Below, in pieces: positions 36,571-47,022 of a stretch of 64,000 nucleotides of DNA; positions within the stretch are counted from its first letter, which is position 1; every line of letters starts with the position of its first letter. The DNA lies in NCBI RefSeq assembly GCF_016909155.1, contig NZ_JAFBFG010000001.1, forward strand, positions 248,001 through 312,000, in the 5' to 3' direction. Source of the DNA: Chryseomicrobium aureum (GTDB taxonomy: Bacteria; Bacillota; Bacilli; Bacillales_A; Planococcaceae). The position numbers and the translations under genes were made by a program. The notes under the pieces are model-generated. The model saw only the letters and a list, made by a program, of their open reading frames with translations, was not told the origin of the DNA and made no database searches.

Positions 36571-37296
36571 ATGACGACACCACAATATAAACGAATCGTA
36601 TTAAAGCTGAGCGGAGAGGCTCTTGCAGGAGAGCAAGGGTTTGGTTTATCGCCAGCCATCATTAAATCTGTTGCTGAACAAGTGAAAGAGGTAGTAGATT
36701 TAGGTATCGAGGTAGCTGTAGTCGTGGGCGGCGGAAATATCTGGCGCGGAAAAGTAGGCAGTGAGATGGGCATGGACCGTGCAACAGCAGACTATATGGG
36801 GATGCTTGCAACGGTTATGAATTCACTTGCTCTACAAGATGCACTTGAGAAAACAGGTGTAGAATCACGTGTTCAAACATCCATCGAGATGCGTCAAGTA
36901 GCAGAACCTTACATTCGCCGTAAAGCGATTCGTCATTTAGAAAAAGGGCGTGTTGTCATTTTTGCAGCAGGTACCGGCAACCCGTACTTCTCAACAGATA
37001 CAACAGCTGCACTACGCGCAGCGGAAATCGAAGCAGATGTCATCTTGATGGCAAAAAATAATGTGGATGGCGTATATTCTGCTGATCCAATGGTAGATCC
37101 AACTGCTGTGAAATACGAGAATCTGTCGTTCTTAGAAGTTATTCAAAATGGGCTTCAAGTAATGGACTCAACGGCGTCTACTCTATGTATGGACAACGAT
37201 ATTGATCTTATTGTATTCTCAATTATGGAAAACGGTAATATTAAAAAGGCAGCACTCGGTGAAACAATTGGGACTGTCGTAAGGAGGAATTCATAA
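36571..37296 (+). CDS. pyrH: Uridylate kinase (UMP kinase)
   Basis: 241 aa amino-acid-kinase-fold enzyme phosphorylating UMP to UDP; bacterial type, unrelated to eukaryotic UMP/CMP kinase. Motifs: [27 protein letters not shown] and [22 protein letters not shown]. The final base of its stop is the first base of the frr ATG. Confidence 0.97.
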   Translation: MTTPQYKRIVLKLSGEALAGEQGFGLSPAIIKSVAEQVKEVVDLGIEVAVVVGGGNIWRGKVGSEMGMDRATADYMGMLATVMNSLALQDALEKTGVESRVQTSIEMRQVAEPYIRRKAIRHLEKGRVVIFAAGTGNPYFSTDTTAALRAAEIEADVILMAKNNVDGVYSADPMVDPTAVKYENLSFLEVIQNGLQVMDSTASTLCMDNDIDLIVFSIMENGNIKKAALGETIGTVVRRNS

Positions 37297-37853
37297 TGAC
37301 GAAGCAAGTAATTGACCAAACGAAAGATAAAATGGAAAAGTCAGTAGGTGCCTTTTCACGTGAAATCGCAACAATTCGTGCAGGACGTGCCAACGCTTCT
37401 CTACTAGACAAAATTACAGTAGACTACTATGGTTCACCAACACCAATTAATCAAATGGCTGGTATTTCTACGCCAGAAGCTCGTCTTCTAGTCATCCAAC
37501 CATACGACAAAACTGTGATCAATGATATTGAGAAAGCAATTATGAAATCTGATTTAGGGATTTCTCCAACGAACGATGGTTCGGTGATTCGTTTAGCTGT
37601 ACCTGCTTTGACGGAAGAACGTCGTAAAGACCTTGCGAAACAGGTGAAGAAAGAAGCAGAAGAAGCAAAAGTTCATATCCGAAATGTCCGCCGTGATGGA
37701 AATGAAGATTTGAAGAAGTTAGAAAAGAACGGTGAAATTACAGAAGATGATCTTCGCAGCTTCCAAGATGACGTTCAGAAACTAACGGATTCCTATATTG
37801 CGAAAATAGATGAACTTGCAAAAGAAAAAGAAAACGAAATCATGGAAATCTAA
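37296..37853 (+). CDS. frr: Ribosome recycling factor
   Basis: 185 aa, tRNA-shaped factor that splits post-termination ribosomes with EF-G. Signatures: [25 protein letters not shown] near residues 24-48 and [12 protein letters not shown] near 130. One-base overlap with pyrH (TAATG), suggesting termination-reinitiation. Confidence 0.98.
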   Translation: MTKQVIDQTKDKMEKSVGAFSREIATIRAGRANASLLDKITVDYYGSPTPINQMAGISTPEARLLVIQPYDKTVINDIEKAIMKSDLGISPTNDGSVIRLAVPALTEERRKDLAKQVKKEAEEAKVHIRNVRRDGNEDLKKLEKNGEITEDDLRSFQDDVQKLTDSYIAKIDELAKEKENEIMEI

Positions 37854-37859
37854 TCTCAG

Positions 37860-37889
37860 GCGTCCTCTTAGGAGGATGCTTTTCTTTTT
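37860..37889 (+). terminator. Intrinsic terminator of pyrH-frr
   Basis: GCGTCCTC / GAGGATGC stem (one wobble), 4-nt loop, T-rich tail. The 126 bp to uppS hold otherwise only its promoter. Confidence 0.82.
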
Positions 37890-37963
37890 CTTTGAAACCT
37901 TCTGCTCAAAATCGCGTTCATATGGTGAAAGTAAAAAAATACAACTCAATGCTGTATGAAATT

Positions 37964-37972
37964 TGGTATGAT
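37964..37972 (+). promoter_or_regulatory. Extended -10 promoter candidate for uppS-cdsA
   Basis: TTGGTATGAT: TG one base before a TATGAT -10 with no good -35. About 44 bp before the uppS ATG. Confidence 0.45.
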
Positions 37973-38015
37973 AGGATATATATGTTTTGATACGAGCGTT
38001 TGGAGGAACCAATTT

Positions 38016-38774
38016 ATGTTTAAAAAGCTTTTCACTCAAAAGGAAGAGGTGCCTGTCACAGGTCCTGTGCCGTCCCACATTGCCATCATCATGGACGGAA
38101 ATGGTCGCTGGGCAACAAAGCGTGCCCTTCCACGGATAGCAGGCCATCATGAGGGAATGAAAACTGTTCGTAAAATCACACGATATGCCAATGATCTTGG
38201 TGTACAAGTACTAACGCTCTATGCATTTTCTACAGAGAACTGGTCTCGACCTAAAAAAGAGGTCGAATTTTTAATGCGTCTACCTGAAGAATTTTTAGGT
38301 ACTTATTTGCCGGAACTGATTGAACAAAATGTTCGTGTTCAGATTATGGGAGACTTTCACTCACTACCAGAGCACACTAAACGAGCTGTTCAAAAAGCAA
38401 TTGATGGAACAAAGAACAATACCGGCCTGATTTTAAATTTTGCACTGAACTATGGAAGTCGAGCAGAAATTCTACAGGCAGTGAAGACAATTTCTGAGGC
38501 TGTACAAACAGGCGAATTAGCACCAGAAGATATTACGGAAACTTGTATAGAAGAACACTTGATGACGAAAGATTTGTTGGCACCGGACTTATTGATTCGA
38601 ACGAGCGGGGAAGTTCGTCTAAGCAACTTCATGCTCTGGCAACTTGCCTATACAGAGTTTTTCTTCACAGATGTTTTGTGGCCAGACTTTGATGAAGCTT
38701 GTTTAAGAGAAGCGGTCTCGGTTTATCAATCGAGAAACCGTCGCTATGGTGGACTGGAGGAAACTAAGAAATGA
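38016..38774 (+). CDS. uppS: Undecaprenyl pyrophosphate synthase (cis-prenyltransferase)
   Basis: 252 aa. Makes the C55 lipid carrier for peptidoglycan and teichoic acids. Catalytic Asp27 in HIAIIMDGNGRWA; further motifs YAFSTENWSRP and IRTSGEVRLSNFMLWQLAYTE. ATG 38016 (TTTGGAGGAACC before it) is chosen over an in-frame Met at 37956. Overlaps cdsA by 4 nt. Confidence 0.96.
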   Translation: MFKKLFTQKEEVPVTGPVPSHIAIIMDGNGRWATKRALPRIAGHHEGMKTVRKITRYANDLGVQVLTLYAFSTENWSRPKKEVEFLMRLPEEFLGTYLPELIEQNVRVQIMGDFHSLPEHTKRAVQKAIDGTKNNTGLILNFALNYGSRAEILQAVKTISEAVQTGELAPEDITETCIEEHLMTKDLLAPDLLIRTSGEVRLSNFMLWQLAYTEFFFTDVLWPDFDEACLREAVSVYQSRNRRYGGLEETKK

Positions 38775-39562
38775 AAGAACGTATTATTACAGCGTTAATT
38801 GCTCTGGCGCTGTTCATTCCCATCATATGGGTGGGGGGCATTGTTTTTGCGGTGGCGATCTATTTGATTGCTACAATTGCTCTTTATGAAATTTTGAGAA
38901 TGAAACAAATTCGTTTGAAATCAATTCCAGGGTTCTTAGCACTCATAAATTTATATGTGCTACTAGTACCAACTCAATATGAAGAGACGTTGATTGGCTG
39001 GACAGGTCACGATAAAATGACTTTTGTTTACGTATTAGTTTTCATGCTTTTGTTGTATGCAGTACTTGTGAAAAATACATTTACATATGATGACGCAGCA
39101 TTCGTCTTTTTTGGAATGATGTACATCGGTATTTGTTTTTACTATTTAATTGAGACACGTATGGATGGACTCATTTATGTGGTCTTTGCTTTACTTATAG
39201 TTTGGACGACAGACTCAGGGGCCTACTTTACCGGAAGAAAGATTGGAAAGAAAAAACTTTGGCCGGAGATTTCTCCAAATAAAACAGTTGAAGGATTTTA
39301 CGGTGGAGTTGTTGCAGCGCTAGTTTTTGCTTTCTTGCTAAACTGGTTATTCCCTTTTGCAGATACACTTCTGCAACTTGTTCTTGTGACGATTACGGCT
39401 TCTATTATTGGTCAGTTCGGTGATCTTGCCGAGTCCGCTATTAAGCGCCATTATCACGTGAAAGACTCGGGTACTTTACTACCGGGTCACGGTGGTATCC
39501 TTGATCGATTCGATTCCTTATTATTCGTAATTCCTTTACTACACTTTTTACACTTTATTTAA
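38771..39562 (+). CDS. cdsA: Phosphatidate cytidylyltransferase
   Basis: 263 aa multi-pass membrane enzyme forming CDP-diacylglycerol, the precursor of phosphatidylglycerol and phosphatidylethanolamine. About seven hydrophobic segments; the C-terminal CDS signature GDLAESAIKRHYHVKDSGTL then LPGHGGILDRFDS. Part of the uppS-cdsA-dxr-rseP envelope cluster. Confidence 0.96.
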   Translation: MKERIITALIALALFIPIIWVGGIVFAVAIYLIATIALYEILRMKQIRLKSIPGFLALINLYVLLVPTQYEETLIGWTGHDKMTFVYVLVFMLLLYAVLVKNTFTYDDAAFVFFGMMYIGICFYYLIETRMDGLIYVVFALLIVWTTDSGAYFTGRKIGKKKLWPEISPNKTVEGFYGGVVAALVFAFLLNWLFPFADTLLQLVLVTITASIIGQFGDLAESAIKRHYHVKDSGTLLPGHGGILDRFDSLLFVIPLLHFLHFI

Positions 39563-39586
39563 TGTCACCATCTGAGGAGTAGATGA

Positions 39587-40732
39587 ATGAAGAAAATTAG
39601 TTTATTAGGAGCCACTGGTTCTATCGGTCAACAAACATTAGATGTATTGCGTACACATCCTGAGCAATTCGAACTTGTCGCCTTTTCTGTCGGTCAACAA
39701 GTCGATGCAGCACGTGCAATCGCTCGAGAATTCTCGGTGCCTTTGCTCTCTGTAGCAAATCAAGCAGATGTGAAAGCACTACAAGAAGATCTCCCTTCTA
39801 CAGAAGTAGTCTGGGGAAGCGAGGGCTTAGTAGCTGTAGCGAGTGAGTCCGGTGCGGATTTACTTGTCAACGCAGTCCTAGGAAGTGTTGGCCTACAACC
39901 TACGTTACGCGCTATTGAAAAAGGCATTACGATTGCTATAGCAAATAAAGAAACACTTGTTACAGCCGGACATCTCGTGATGGCAGCAGCAAAAAAACAC
40001 AATGTAGCCATTCTTCCTGTGGATAGTGAGCATTCCGCTTTATTCCAAGCTTTAAATGGTGAAAATCCAAAGCAAATTAAGAAGTTAGTTATTACTGCTT
40101 CTGGTGGAAGTTTCCGGGATAAAACGCGTGCGGAATTAGAAGGTGTAACCGTTCAAGATGCCCTCAATCACCCGAACTGGTCGATGGGAAGTAAGATTAC
40201 TATAGATTCAGCAACGATGATGAACAAAGGGCTTGAAGTCATTGAAGCACATGTACTCTTTGATATGCCGTACAGTTCCATTGACGTTGTACTTCACCGT
40301 GAGAGTATTATCCATTCCATGATTGAGTTTGTAGATACAAGTGTCATGGCGCAGTTAGGTACGCCAGATATGCGTGTTCCGATTCAGTACGCTTTAACGT
40401 ATCCTGATCGTCATCCATTGCCACAAGCGAAAAGTTTGGATTTAGTGGAAATCGGTAAGTTGCATTTTGAAAAAATGGATTTAGAGCGTTACAAGGCACT
40501 TCACCTCGCAATTGAAGCAGGAAAAGAAGGTGGAACAGCAACGACCGTTTTAAATGCAGCAAATGAAGCAGCAGTAGCACTATTCTTGCAACAGAAGATT
40601 TCGTTTTTAGCGATTGACTCCTTCATTGAAAAAGCTCTTGAAGCGCATACAGTTACTGCTAATCCGACCTTAGAGACCATCTTGACAGTAGATGCTGAAA
40701 CGAGAAGATTCGTCGAAAAAATGGTACACTAA
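39587..40732 (+). CDS. dxr: 1-deoxy-D-xylulose 5-phosphate reductoisomerase
   Basis: 381 aa. Second step of the MEP isoprenoid pathway, feeding UppS. NADPH site [16 protein letters not shown] at the N-terminus; metal and substrate residues in [12 protein letters not shown] (near residue 147), SGGSFRD and [17 protein letters not shown] 39587 is used; an overlapping ATG at 39583 is out of frame. Ribosome site TGAGGAG. Confidence 0.97.
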   Translation: MKKISLLGATGSIGQQTLDVLRTHPEQFELVAFSVGQQVDAARAIAREFSVPLLSVANQADVKALQEDLPSTEVVWGSEGLVAVASESGADLLVNAVLGSVGLQPTLRAIEKGITIAIANKETLVTAGHLVMAAAKKHNVAILPVDSEHSALFQALNGENPKQIKKLVITASGGSFRDKTRAELEGVTVQDALNHPNWSMGSKITIDSATMMNKGLEVIEAHVLFDMPYSSIDVVLHRESIIHSMIEFVDTSVMAQLGTPDMRVPIQYALTYPDRHPLPQAKSLDLVEIGKLHFEKMDLERYKALHLAIEAGKEGGTATTVLNAANEAAVALFLQQKISFLAIDSFIEKALEAHTVTANPTLETILTVDAETRRFVEKMVH

Positions 40733-40762
40733 TCGTACTGTGAGAAATGAAGGTGGGGTAAC

Positions 40763-42016
40763 TTGGAAACAGCAATTGCGTTTATATTAATATTTGGTTC
40801 TATCGTCTTCTTCCATGAATTGGGACATTTTATTTTTGCAAAACGTGCTGGAATCATGGTACGAGAGTTTGCAATTGGAATGGGACCCAAACTACTTGGC
40901 TATACAAAAGGTGAAACTGTTTATACAATCCGCATGCTACCAATCGGTGGTTATGTGCGAATGGCGGGTGAAGATCTGGATGCCATTGAATTACAACCGG
41001 GTTACCGGATTGGTGTTCGCCTAAATGAAAAAAATGAAGTGGATTTACTCGTTTTAAATCAAAAGAATTACTTGCCTGACATGCAATTTTTAGAAATAGA
41101 ACGTGCGGATTTAATGAACGACATGTTCATTGAAGGATACGATGAGTCCGAAACATTTGTCCGTTACACGATTGCTCGTGATGCAAAAGTGAATGAGTCG
41201 GGCAGAGTTTCATTAATTGCACCGTATGATCGTCAGTTCCACTCGAAAACGGTAGGGCAGCGTTCACTAGCTATTTTTGCAGGACCTTTGTTCAATTTTA
41301 TTTTAGCGTTTCTTGTGTTTACAGCACTTGCAATCTTCCGCGGAATTCCAACCGATGAGCCGCTGATTAGCTCAGTAGTTGACGATTCACCAGCGGCAGT
41401 TGCAGGACTTGTTCAAGGCGATGAAGTGACAGCAATTGACGGAGAGTCTGTTGCAAGTTGGTCAGAGCTTGCCCTTATCATTCAAGAGAATCCTGAGACA
41501 CCTCTAACATTTGATGTGGAACGCGATGGACAACCTCTATCTCTTGAAATAACGCCCAATGCAGTAGAGAACGGGGAACAAGTCATTGGACAAATCGGCG
41601 TTCAAAGTCCACTAGAAAAGTCGATTTTAGGTTCTTTTGCGTATGGGGCAACCCAAACGTACGAATGGACTGTGTTGATTTTCCAACTTCTCGGTAACTT
41701 GATTACGGGTCAATTTTCTATCGATGATCTCTCAGGACCAGTAGGAATTTATAAAGCAACAGAAGAAGTAGCGAAGTTCGGAATCTTTAATTTGATGAAC
41801 TGGACTGCTGTGTTGAGTATTAACTTAGGAATTATGAATTTACTTCCTCTTCCAGCACTTGACGGAGGTCGCTTGTTGTTCTTCGGATTCGAAGCACTTC
41901 GTGGCCGACCCGTTGATAAGCAACGTGAAGGAATGGTCCACTTTGTCGGGATTATGTTACTGATGGTTCTCATGATCGTTGTTACGTGGAATGATATCCA
42001 ACGATTTTTCTTTTAA
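40763..42016 (+). CDS. rseP: Site-2 intramembrane metalloprotease RseP/RasP
   Basis: 417 aa. Cleaves anti-sigma factors and signal-peptide remnants in the membrane. Zinc motif His18-Glu19-x2-His22 (FHELGHFIFAKRAG) in the first helix, PDZ domain about residues 195-275, second conserved motif MNLLPLPALDGGRL near residue 355. Start TTG after GGTGGGG. In B. subtilis proS follows; here polC does. Confidence 0.95.
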   Translation: METAIAFILIFGSIVFFHELGHFIFAKRAGIMVREFAIGMGPKLLGYTKGETVYTIRMLPIGGYVRMAGEDLDAIELQPGYRIGVRLNEKNEVDLLVLNQKNYLPDMQFLEIERADLMNDMFIEGYDESETFVRYTIARDAKVNESGRVSLIAPYDRQFHSKTVGQRSLAIFAGPLFNFILAFLVFTALAIFRGIPTDEPLISSVVDDSPAAVAGLVQGDEVTAIDGESVASWSELALIIQENPETPLTFDVERDGQPLSLEITPNAVENGEQVIGQIGVQSPLEKSILGSFAYGATQTYEWTVLIFQLLGNLITGQFSIDDLSGPVGIYKATEEVAKFGIFNLMNWTAVLSINLGIMNLLPLPALDGGRLLFFGFEALRGRPVDKQREGMVHFVGIMLLMVLMIVVTWNDIQRFFF

Positions 42017-42025
42017 TGATGTCTA

Positions 42026-42061
42026 AGGGAAAGTTCACAAGTTGAACTTTCCTTTATTTTT
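42026..42061 (+). terminator. Intrinsic terminator of rseP
   Basis: AGGGAAAGTTCA / TGAACTTTCCTT stem with a CAAGT loop and T-rich tail. Confidence 0.85.
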
Positions 42062-42080
42062 ACGGCAAGGGGGGATGTTC

Positions 42081-45000
42081 GTGCAAACGAATAAAATGAA
42101 GATGTTGCTACTTTTGCAACAATTAGAATTAGAAGAGGAAGCATATTTAGATGCTTTCGATAGTTATGAGCTTGAGAAACTGACTGTACATAAAAAAGAG
42201 CGCGTATGGTGTTTTCGGCTGACGGGTGAAAAAGCATTGCCAGGACCTATTTTTCATGAATTCAAAAATCGATTAGTCGAACGCTTTAAAGGAATTGCCA
42301 TTGTCGAACTTGAAATAGCTTTGACAGGTGACTATGAACTAGCAGAAGTCATTCCGGCTTATTGGTTAGATGTTGTGGAATCATTCTATGAGATGAGTCC
42401 ACCTTTAAAAGAATTGCTTGCATCTCAAGTGCCTCAAGTAGAGGGCCAGCTAGTCAAAGTGAAATGCGCACAGGAACTGGAACTTCGCACGTTGCAGACC
42501 AAATATTTCCCTAATCTTGCAGCTGCCTATAAAAAGCTTGGCATTGAAAATGTGCGTTTTGATTGTATTTTAGATGAGAATCCAGAAAAACTTGCAGAGA
42601 TGCAACGTCAATTCCATGAGCAAAAGCGTGCAGAAGAAGAGGCACTTAGCCGCAAAGCACTTGAAGACCAGATGAACCGCGAGCAGTCTTCGGGTGAATC
42701 AAGTGTACCTGAAGGACCGTTCCAATTAGGAGTCCAAATTAAACAGGATGAACCTATCGTAGAAATTCGACGCATCCAAGATGAAGAACGTCGTATTACA
42801 GTCGAAGGCTTTGTATTTGATGTTGAGATTAAAGAGCTTCGTAGTGGTCGTTCACTACTCACAGCAAAAATTACGGATTATACAGACTCCATTCTTGTCA
42901 AAATGTTCTCGCGAGACAAGGAAGATGTGCAGATGATGGAGCGACTGAAAAAAGGTATGTGGATCCGAACGCGTGGATCGATTCAAAACGATACGTTTGT
43001 GCGTGATTTAATTATGATGTCTCAAGACATGATGGAAATTCGACCAGAAGTGAAGCAAGATAAAGCACCTGAAGGTAAAAAACGCGTAGAGCTCCACATG
43101 CATTCACCTATGAGTGCGATGGATGCGGTAACGCCTGTAGGGGAACTTGTCAAACAAGCTGCCAAATGGGGGCATCCTGCAATTGCAATCACAGATCACG
43201 GGAATGTCCAAGCGTTTCCTGATGCCTATGCAGCTGGGAAAGCGAATGATATTAAAGTTATATTTGGCTTAGAGGCGAATCTTGTTCATGACGGTGTGCC
43301 GATTGCCTATGACGCAATCGACCAGTCACTTGAGCATGCAGAGTTCATCGTATTTGACGTGGAGACGACAGGTCTTTCTGCGACTTACGATAAAATCATC
43401 GAGCTTGCTGCAGTGAAAATTCGAGATGGAAATATAGTGGATAAGTTTGAACGCTTTGTAAATCCGCATCAAACACTTTCCGCAACGACGATTGAGTTGA
43501 CAGGTATCACGGATGATATGGTGAGAGATGCACCGGAACTTGCTCAAGTGACAAAAGAATTCCATGAATTTATCGGTTCTGGAATTGTGGTCGCCCACAA
43601 TGCTTCATTTGATATGGGCTTTTTATATGAGGCGTACCGTCAAAGTGGCGTTGAGACGTTTGACCATCCAGTAATAGATACATTAGAACTTGCCCGTTTT
43701 TTGCATCCGGAAATGAAAAATCATCGACTTGGTTCTTTAGCGAAGAAATTTAATATCGAACTTACACAAGCTCACCGCGCAATTTATGACTGTGAGGCTA
43801 CGGGTTATTTACTTCTTCATTTATTAAAAGAGGCTGAACAACAAGGAATCACCAATCACAATCAATTGAATGATTACGTAGGAGAAGGCGACGCGTATAA
43901 GCGAGGGCGGCCGTCACATTGTACAATTCTTGCTATAAACGACGAAGGATTAAAGAATCTCTTTCATCTAGTATCGATTTCGCACGTTCAGACATTCTAT
44001 CGTGTCCCACGCATTACTCGTTCTACTTTACAAAAATACCGAAAAGGTTTACTGATCGGGTCAGGCTGTGACAAAGGAGAAGTGTTTGAGGGATTGATGC
44101 AAAAACCGCTCGAGCAAGTGGAGCAAATAGCAAAGTTTTATGATTACTTAGAAGTGCATCCGAAAGAAGTATATCAGCATTTGATTGAACTAGAACTCGT
44201 GCGTGATGAATGGAACTTAGAAGACATCATCCGCAAAATGATCAAGTTAGGGAAACGTGTCAATAAACCGGTTGTTGCAACGGGGAATGTTCACTATTTA
44301 ACGGAAAATGATGCAATTTATAGAAAGATTTTAGTGAGTGGTATGGGGGGAGCAAACCCATTGAACCGCCATGAGCTCCCGAAAGTGCATTTCCGAACAA
44401 CAGATGAGATGTTACAAGCATTTGATTTTTTAGGTGCAGAAACAGCGCACCAAATCGTAGTAGAAAACTCTCAAGCAATTGCCGAACGTATCGGAGAAGT
44501 CAAACCAATCAAAGATGATTTGTTTGCACCGAAGATTGAAGGGTCAGATGATGAGATTAAAGAATTGACCTATACGCGGGCGAAAGAGCTATATGGAGAT
44601 GAATTACCTGAAATCGTGTCGGCTCGTATTGAAAAAGAATTGACGTCAATTATTGGTCACGGTTTTGGTGTTATTTATTTAATTTCACACAAACTTGTGA
44701 AGAAGTCTCTCGACGATGGCTATCTCGTAGGGTCACGTGGGTCTGTTGGTTCGTCGCTAGTCGCGACTTTGACGGATATCACAGAAGTGAATCCACTGCC
44801 ACCGCACTATGTCTGCCCAGAATGTAAAAAATCGGAGTTCTTCCAAGACGGATCAGTCGGTTCGGGATATGATCTTCCGGATAAAGAATGTCCAGACTGC
44901 CAAGTGTTGTATCGAAAAGACGGTCAAGATATTCCGTTTGAGACGTTCCTTGGATTTAAAGGTGACAAAGTCCCTGATATCGATTTGAACTTCAGTGGAG

Positions 45001-46394
45001 AATATCAACCAACAGCACACAATTATACGAAAGAACTGTTCGGTGAAGACAATGTGTTCCGTGCAGGGACGATTGGTACGGTTGCTGAGAAGACTGCATA
45101 TGGCTATGTCAAAGGCTATGCATCCGATCATAATTTGATTATGCGCGGAGCGGAAGTGGACCGGCTTGTAAAAGGGTGTACCGGCGTCAAACGATCGACT
45201 GGACAACACCCGGGTGGAATTATCGTAGTCCCTGATTACATGGACATCTACGATTTTTCACCAATTCAGTTCCCGGCAGATGCACAGGACTCGAGTTGGA
45301 AAACGACACATTTTGATTTCCATTCGATTCATGACAACTTGTTAAAACTTGATATACTCGGTCACGATGATCCGACCGTAATTCGTATGCTGCAAGACCT
45401 TTCGGGGATTGATCCAAAAACCATTCCAACGGATGATCCGGAAGTTATGAAGATTTTTAGTGGGACAGAATCATTGGGTGTCACGCAAGAACAAATTGAC
45501 TGCAAAACCGGAACGCTTGGAATTCCGGAATTTGGTACGCGCTTTGTTCGTCAAATGTTAGAAGAGACTAAGCCATCGACATTTTCAGAACTTGTCCAGA
45601 TTTCAGGCTTATCTCACGGGACAGACGTTTGGCTTGGCAATGCGCAAGAACTGATTCAAGCGGGTACATGTCAGTTAAGTGATGTAATTGGGTGTCGAGA
45701 TGACATCATGGTCTACCTTATCTATCAAGGATTAGAGCCGTCACTCGCATTTAAAATTATGGAGTCCGTGCGAAAAGGGAAAGGGTTAACACCAGAGTTT
45801 GAAAGCGAAATGAAGAAAAACAATGTTCCGGGATGGTATATCGACTCATGTAAAAAAATCAAATACATGTTCCCGAAAGCCCACGCCTCAGCGTATGTGT
45901 TGATGGCTGTTCGGATTGCTTTCTTTAAAGTGCATTTCCCAATCCTCTATTATGCAGCTTACTTTACAGTACGTGCATCAGATTTTGATTTGCAGGCAAT
46001 GGTCAATGGCTCGCAAACGATTCGCGCACGCATTCAAGAAATTAATGCAAAAGGTTTGGAAGCTAGCCCGAAAGAGAAGAGTTTGCTAACCGTACTAGAA
46101 ATTGCACTTGAAATGTCTGAGCGAGGCATTCGTATGCAAAAAGTGGACCTTTATAAGTCAAAGGCTACAGAGTTTGTCATAGAAGGCACTACACTGATCC
46201 CGCCATTTAATGCTGTACCTGGACTTGGTACGAATGTTGCACTTCAAATCGTCCGTGCTCGTGAAACAGGTGAATTCTTATCAAAAGAAGATTTACAACA
46301 ACGAGGCAAGGTGTCTCGAACGATTATTGACTATTTAGATTCCCTCGGATGTTTAGAAGGAATGCCGGATGCGAATCAATTGTCTTTATTTTAG
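42081..46394 (+). CDS. polC: DNA polymerase III alpha subunit, PolC type
   Basis: 1437 aa from GTG 42081, equal to B. subtilis PolC. The frame opens at 42042, but AAGGGGGG (42067-42074) abuts ATG 42075 and sits 6 nt before GTG 42081, so GTG is preferred. Domains: N-terminal region, OB fold (about 230-330), PHP with [10 protein letters not shown] near 339, proofreading exonuclease inserted in PHP (FDVETTGLS near 424, DEDDh type), then the polymerase with [11 protein letters not shown] near 965, a CxxC zinc site just before it, and a helix-hairpin-helix tail. Leading-strand replicase of low-GC Gram-positives. Confidence 0.97.
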   Translation: MQTNKMKMLLLLQQLELEEEAYLDAFDSYELEKLTVHKKERVWCFRLTGEKALPGPIFHEFKNRLVERFKGIAIVELEIALTGDYELAEVIPAYWLDVVESFYEMSPPLKELLASQVPQVEGQLVKVKCAQELELRTLQTKYFPNLAAAYKKLGIENVRFDCILDENPEKLAEMQRQFHEQKRAEEEALSRKALEDQMNREQSSGESSVPEGPFQLGVQIKQDEPIVEIRRIQDEERRITVEGFVFDVEIKELRSGRSLLTAKITDYTDSILVKMFSRDKEDVQMMERLKKGMWIRTRGSIQNDTFVRDLIMMSQDMMEIRPEVKQDKAPEGKKRVELHMHSPMSAMDAVTPVGELVKQAAKWGHPAIAITDHGNVQAFPDAYAAGKANDIKVIFGLEANLVHDGVPIAYDAIDQSLEHAEFIVFDVETTGLSATYDKIIELAAVKIRDGNIVDKFERFVNPHQTLSATTIELTGITDDMVRDAPELAQVTKEFHEFIGSGIVVAHNASFDMGFLYEAYRQSGVETFDHPVIDTLELARFLHPEMKNHRLGSLAKKFNIELTQAHRAIYDCEATGYLLLHLLKEAEQQGITNHNQLNDYVGEGDAYKRGRPSHCTILAINDEGLKNLFHLVSISHVQTFYRVPRITRSTLQKYRKGLLIGSGCDKGEVFEGLMQKPLEQVEQIAKFYDYLEVHPKEVYQHLIELELVRDEWNLEDIIRKMIKLGKRVNKPVVATGNVHYLTENDAIYRKILVSGMGGANPLNRHELPKVHFRTTDEMLQAFDFLGAETAHQIVVENSQAIAERIGEVKPIKDDLFAPKIEGSDDEIKELTYTRAKELYGDELPEIVSARIEKELTSIIGHGFGVIYLISHKLVKKSLDDGYLVGSRGSVGSSLVATLTDITEVNPLPPHYVCPECKKSEFFQDGSVGSGYDLPDKECPDCQVLYRKDGQDIPFETFLGFKGDKVPDIDLNFSGEYQPTAHNYTKELFGEDNVFRAGTIGTVAEKTAYGYVKGYASDHNLIMRGAEVDRLVKGCTGVKRSTGQHPGGIIVVPDYMDIYDFSPIQFPADAQDSSWKTTHFDFHSIHDNLLKLDILGHDDPTVIRMLQDLSGIDPKTIPTDDPEVMKIFSGTESLGVTQEQIDCKTGTLGIPEFGTRFVRQMLEETKPSTFSELVQISGLSHGTDVWLGNAQELIQAGTCQLSDVIGCRDDIMVYLIYQGLEPSLAFKIMESVRKGKGLTPEFESEMKKNNVPGWYIDSCKKIKYMFPKAHASAYVLMAVRIAFFKVHFPILYYAAYFTVRASDFDLQAMVNGSQTIRARIQEINAKGLEASPKEKSLLTVLEIALEMSERGIRMQKVDLYKSKATEFVIEGTTLIPPFNAVPGLGTNVALQIVRARETGEFLSKEDLQQRGKVSRTIIDYLDSLGCLEGMPDANQLSLF

Positions 46395-46404
46395 CTACAA
46401 TTTG

Positions 46405-46439
46405 CGTATGCCTCTCATATATGGTATGATTGGCATACG
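46405..46439 (+). promoter_or_regulatory. Promoter with flanking inverted repeat before rimP
   Basis: A perfect 8-bp inverted repeat, CGTATGCC (46405-46412) and GGCATACG (46432-46439), brackets an extended -10 TGGTATGAT (46422-46430). A poor -35, TTGCGT, sits 17 bp upstream. The arrangement looks like an operator around a promoter for the rimP-nusA-infB operon. Confidence 0.5.
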
Positions 46440-46458
46440 AATGGTAGATAACTTTTGC

Positions 46459-46488
46459 GCAAAGAGTGGGATTTCCCGCTCTTTTCTG
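46459..46488 (+). terminator. Hairpin with T-rich tail in the rimP leader
   Basis: AAAGAGTGGG / CCCGCTCTTT stem with loop ATTT and a T-rich tail. It lies downstream of the rimP promoter and 30 bp before the gene, so it may act on polC transcripts or as an attenuator of the operon. Confidence 0.7.
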
Positions 46489-46518
46489 TTGTTTAAAGAC
46501 AAAAGTAAGGAGGATTTT

Positions 46519-46992
46519 ATGCAAGAGATAGCCACAAAAATTGAGGGAATGATTGCTCCGATCGTTGCCGAAATGAATCTTGAATTAGTAGATGTTGAGT
46601 ATGTAAAAGAAGGCCGTGACTGGTTTTTGCGCATTTATGTCGATGTTCCAGGTGGTGGAATTGACATTGAACAATGTGCACGTGTAAGTGAGCGAGTGAG
46701 CGAACTACTCGACGAAAAAGACCCAATAAAAGAAAACTATTTTCTTGAAGTGTCATCACCAGGCGCTGAACGCCCTCTAAAAAAAGAAGAGGACTACGTG
46801 CAAGCAGTTGGAGAATATGTTTTCTTCAAAACCTATGAGCCGATTGACAACCGCAAAGAATTTGAAGGTACGTTAAAAAGTTATTCTAAGGAAGAGGGAG
46901 CAGTAATCGAGTATCGTGATAAAACACGTGTCCGCACTGTTACGATTCCTCGCGATAAGGTTGCACTAGCGCGTCTAGCGATTGATTTTTAA
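46519..46992 (+). CDS. rimP: Ribosome maturation factor RimP
   Basis: 157 aa, needed for 30S assembly. Segments: APIVAEMNLELVDVEYVKEGRDWFLRIYVD and CARVSERVSELLDEKDPI, with the LEVSSPGAERPL motif near residue 79. ATG 46519 follows AAGGAGG; longer in-frame starts back to 46369 would cross the terminator hairpin. First gene of the conserved rimP-nusA-rnpM-ylxQ-infB operon. Confidence 0.96.
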   Translation: MQEIATKIEGMIAPIVAEMNLELVDVEYVKEGRDWFLRIYVDVPGGGIDIEQCARVSERVSELLDEKDPIKENYFLEVSSPGAERPLKKEEDYVQAVGEYVFFKTYEPIDNRKEFEGTLKSYSKEEGAVIEYRDKTRVRTVTIPRDKVALARLAIDF

Positions 46993-47022
46993 GCATATTA
47001 GGTAAAATAAGGAGTGATAGCT

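Noticed and set aside
37890-37960. Possible further B-repeat fragment before uppS
   Set aside because: Shares only ATATGGTGAAA with the segment at 34370; too short and without hairpin arms.
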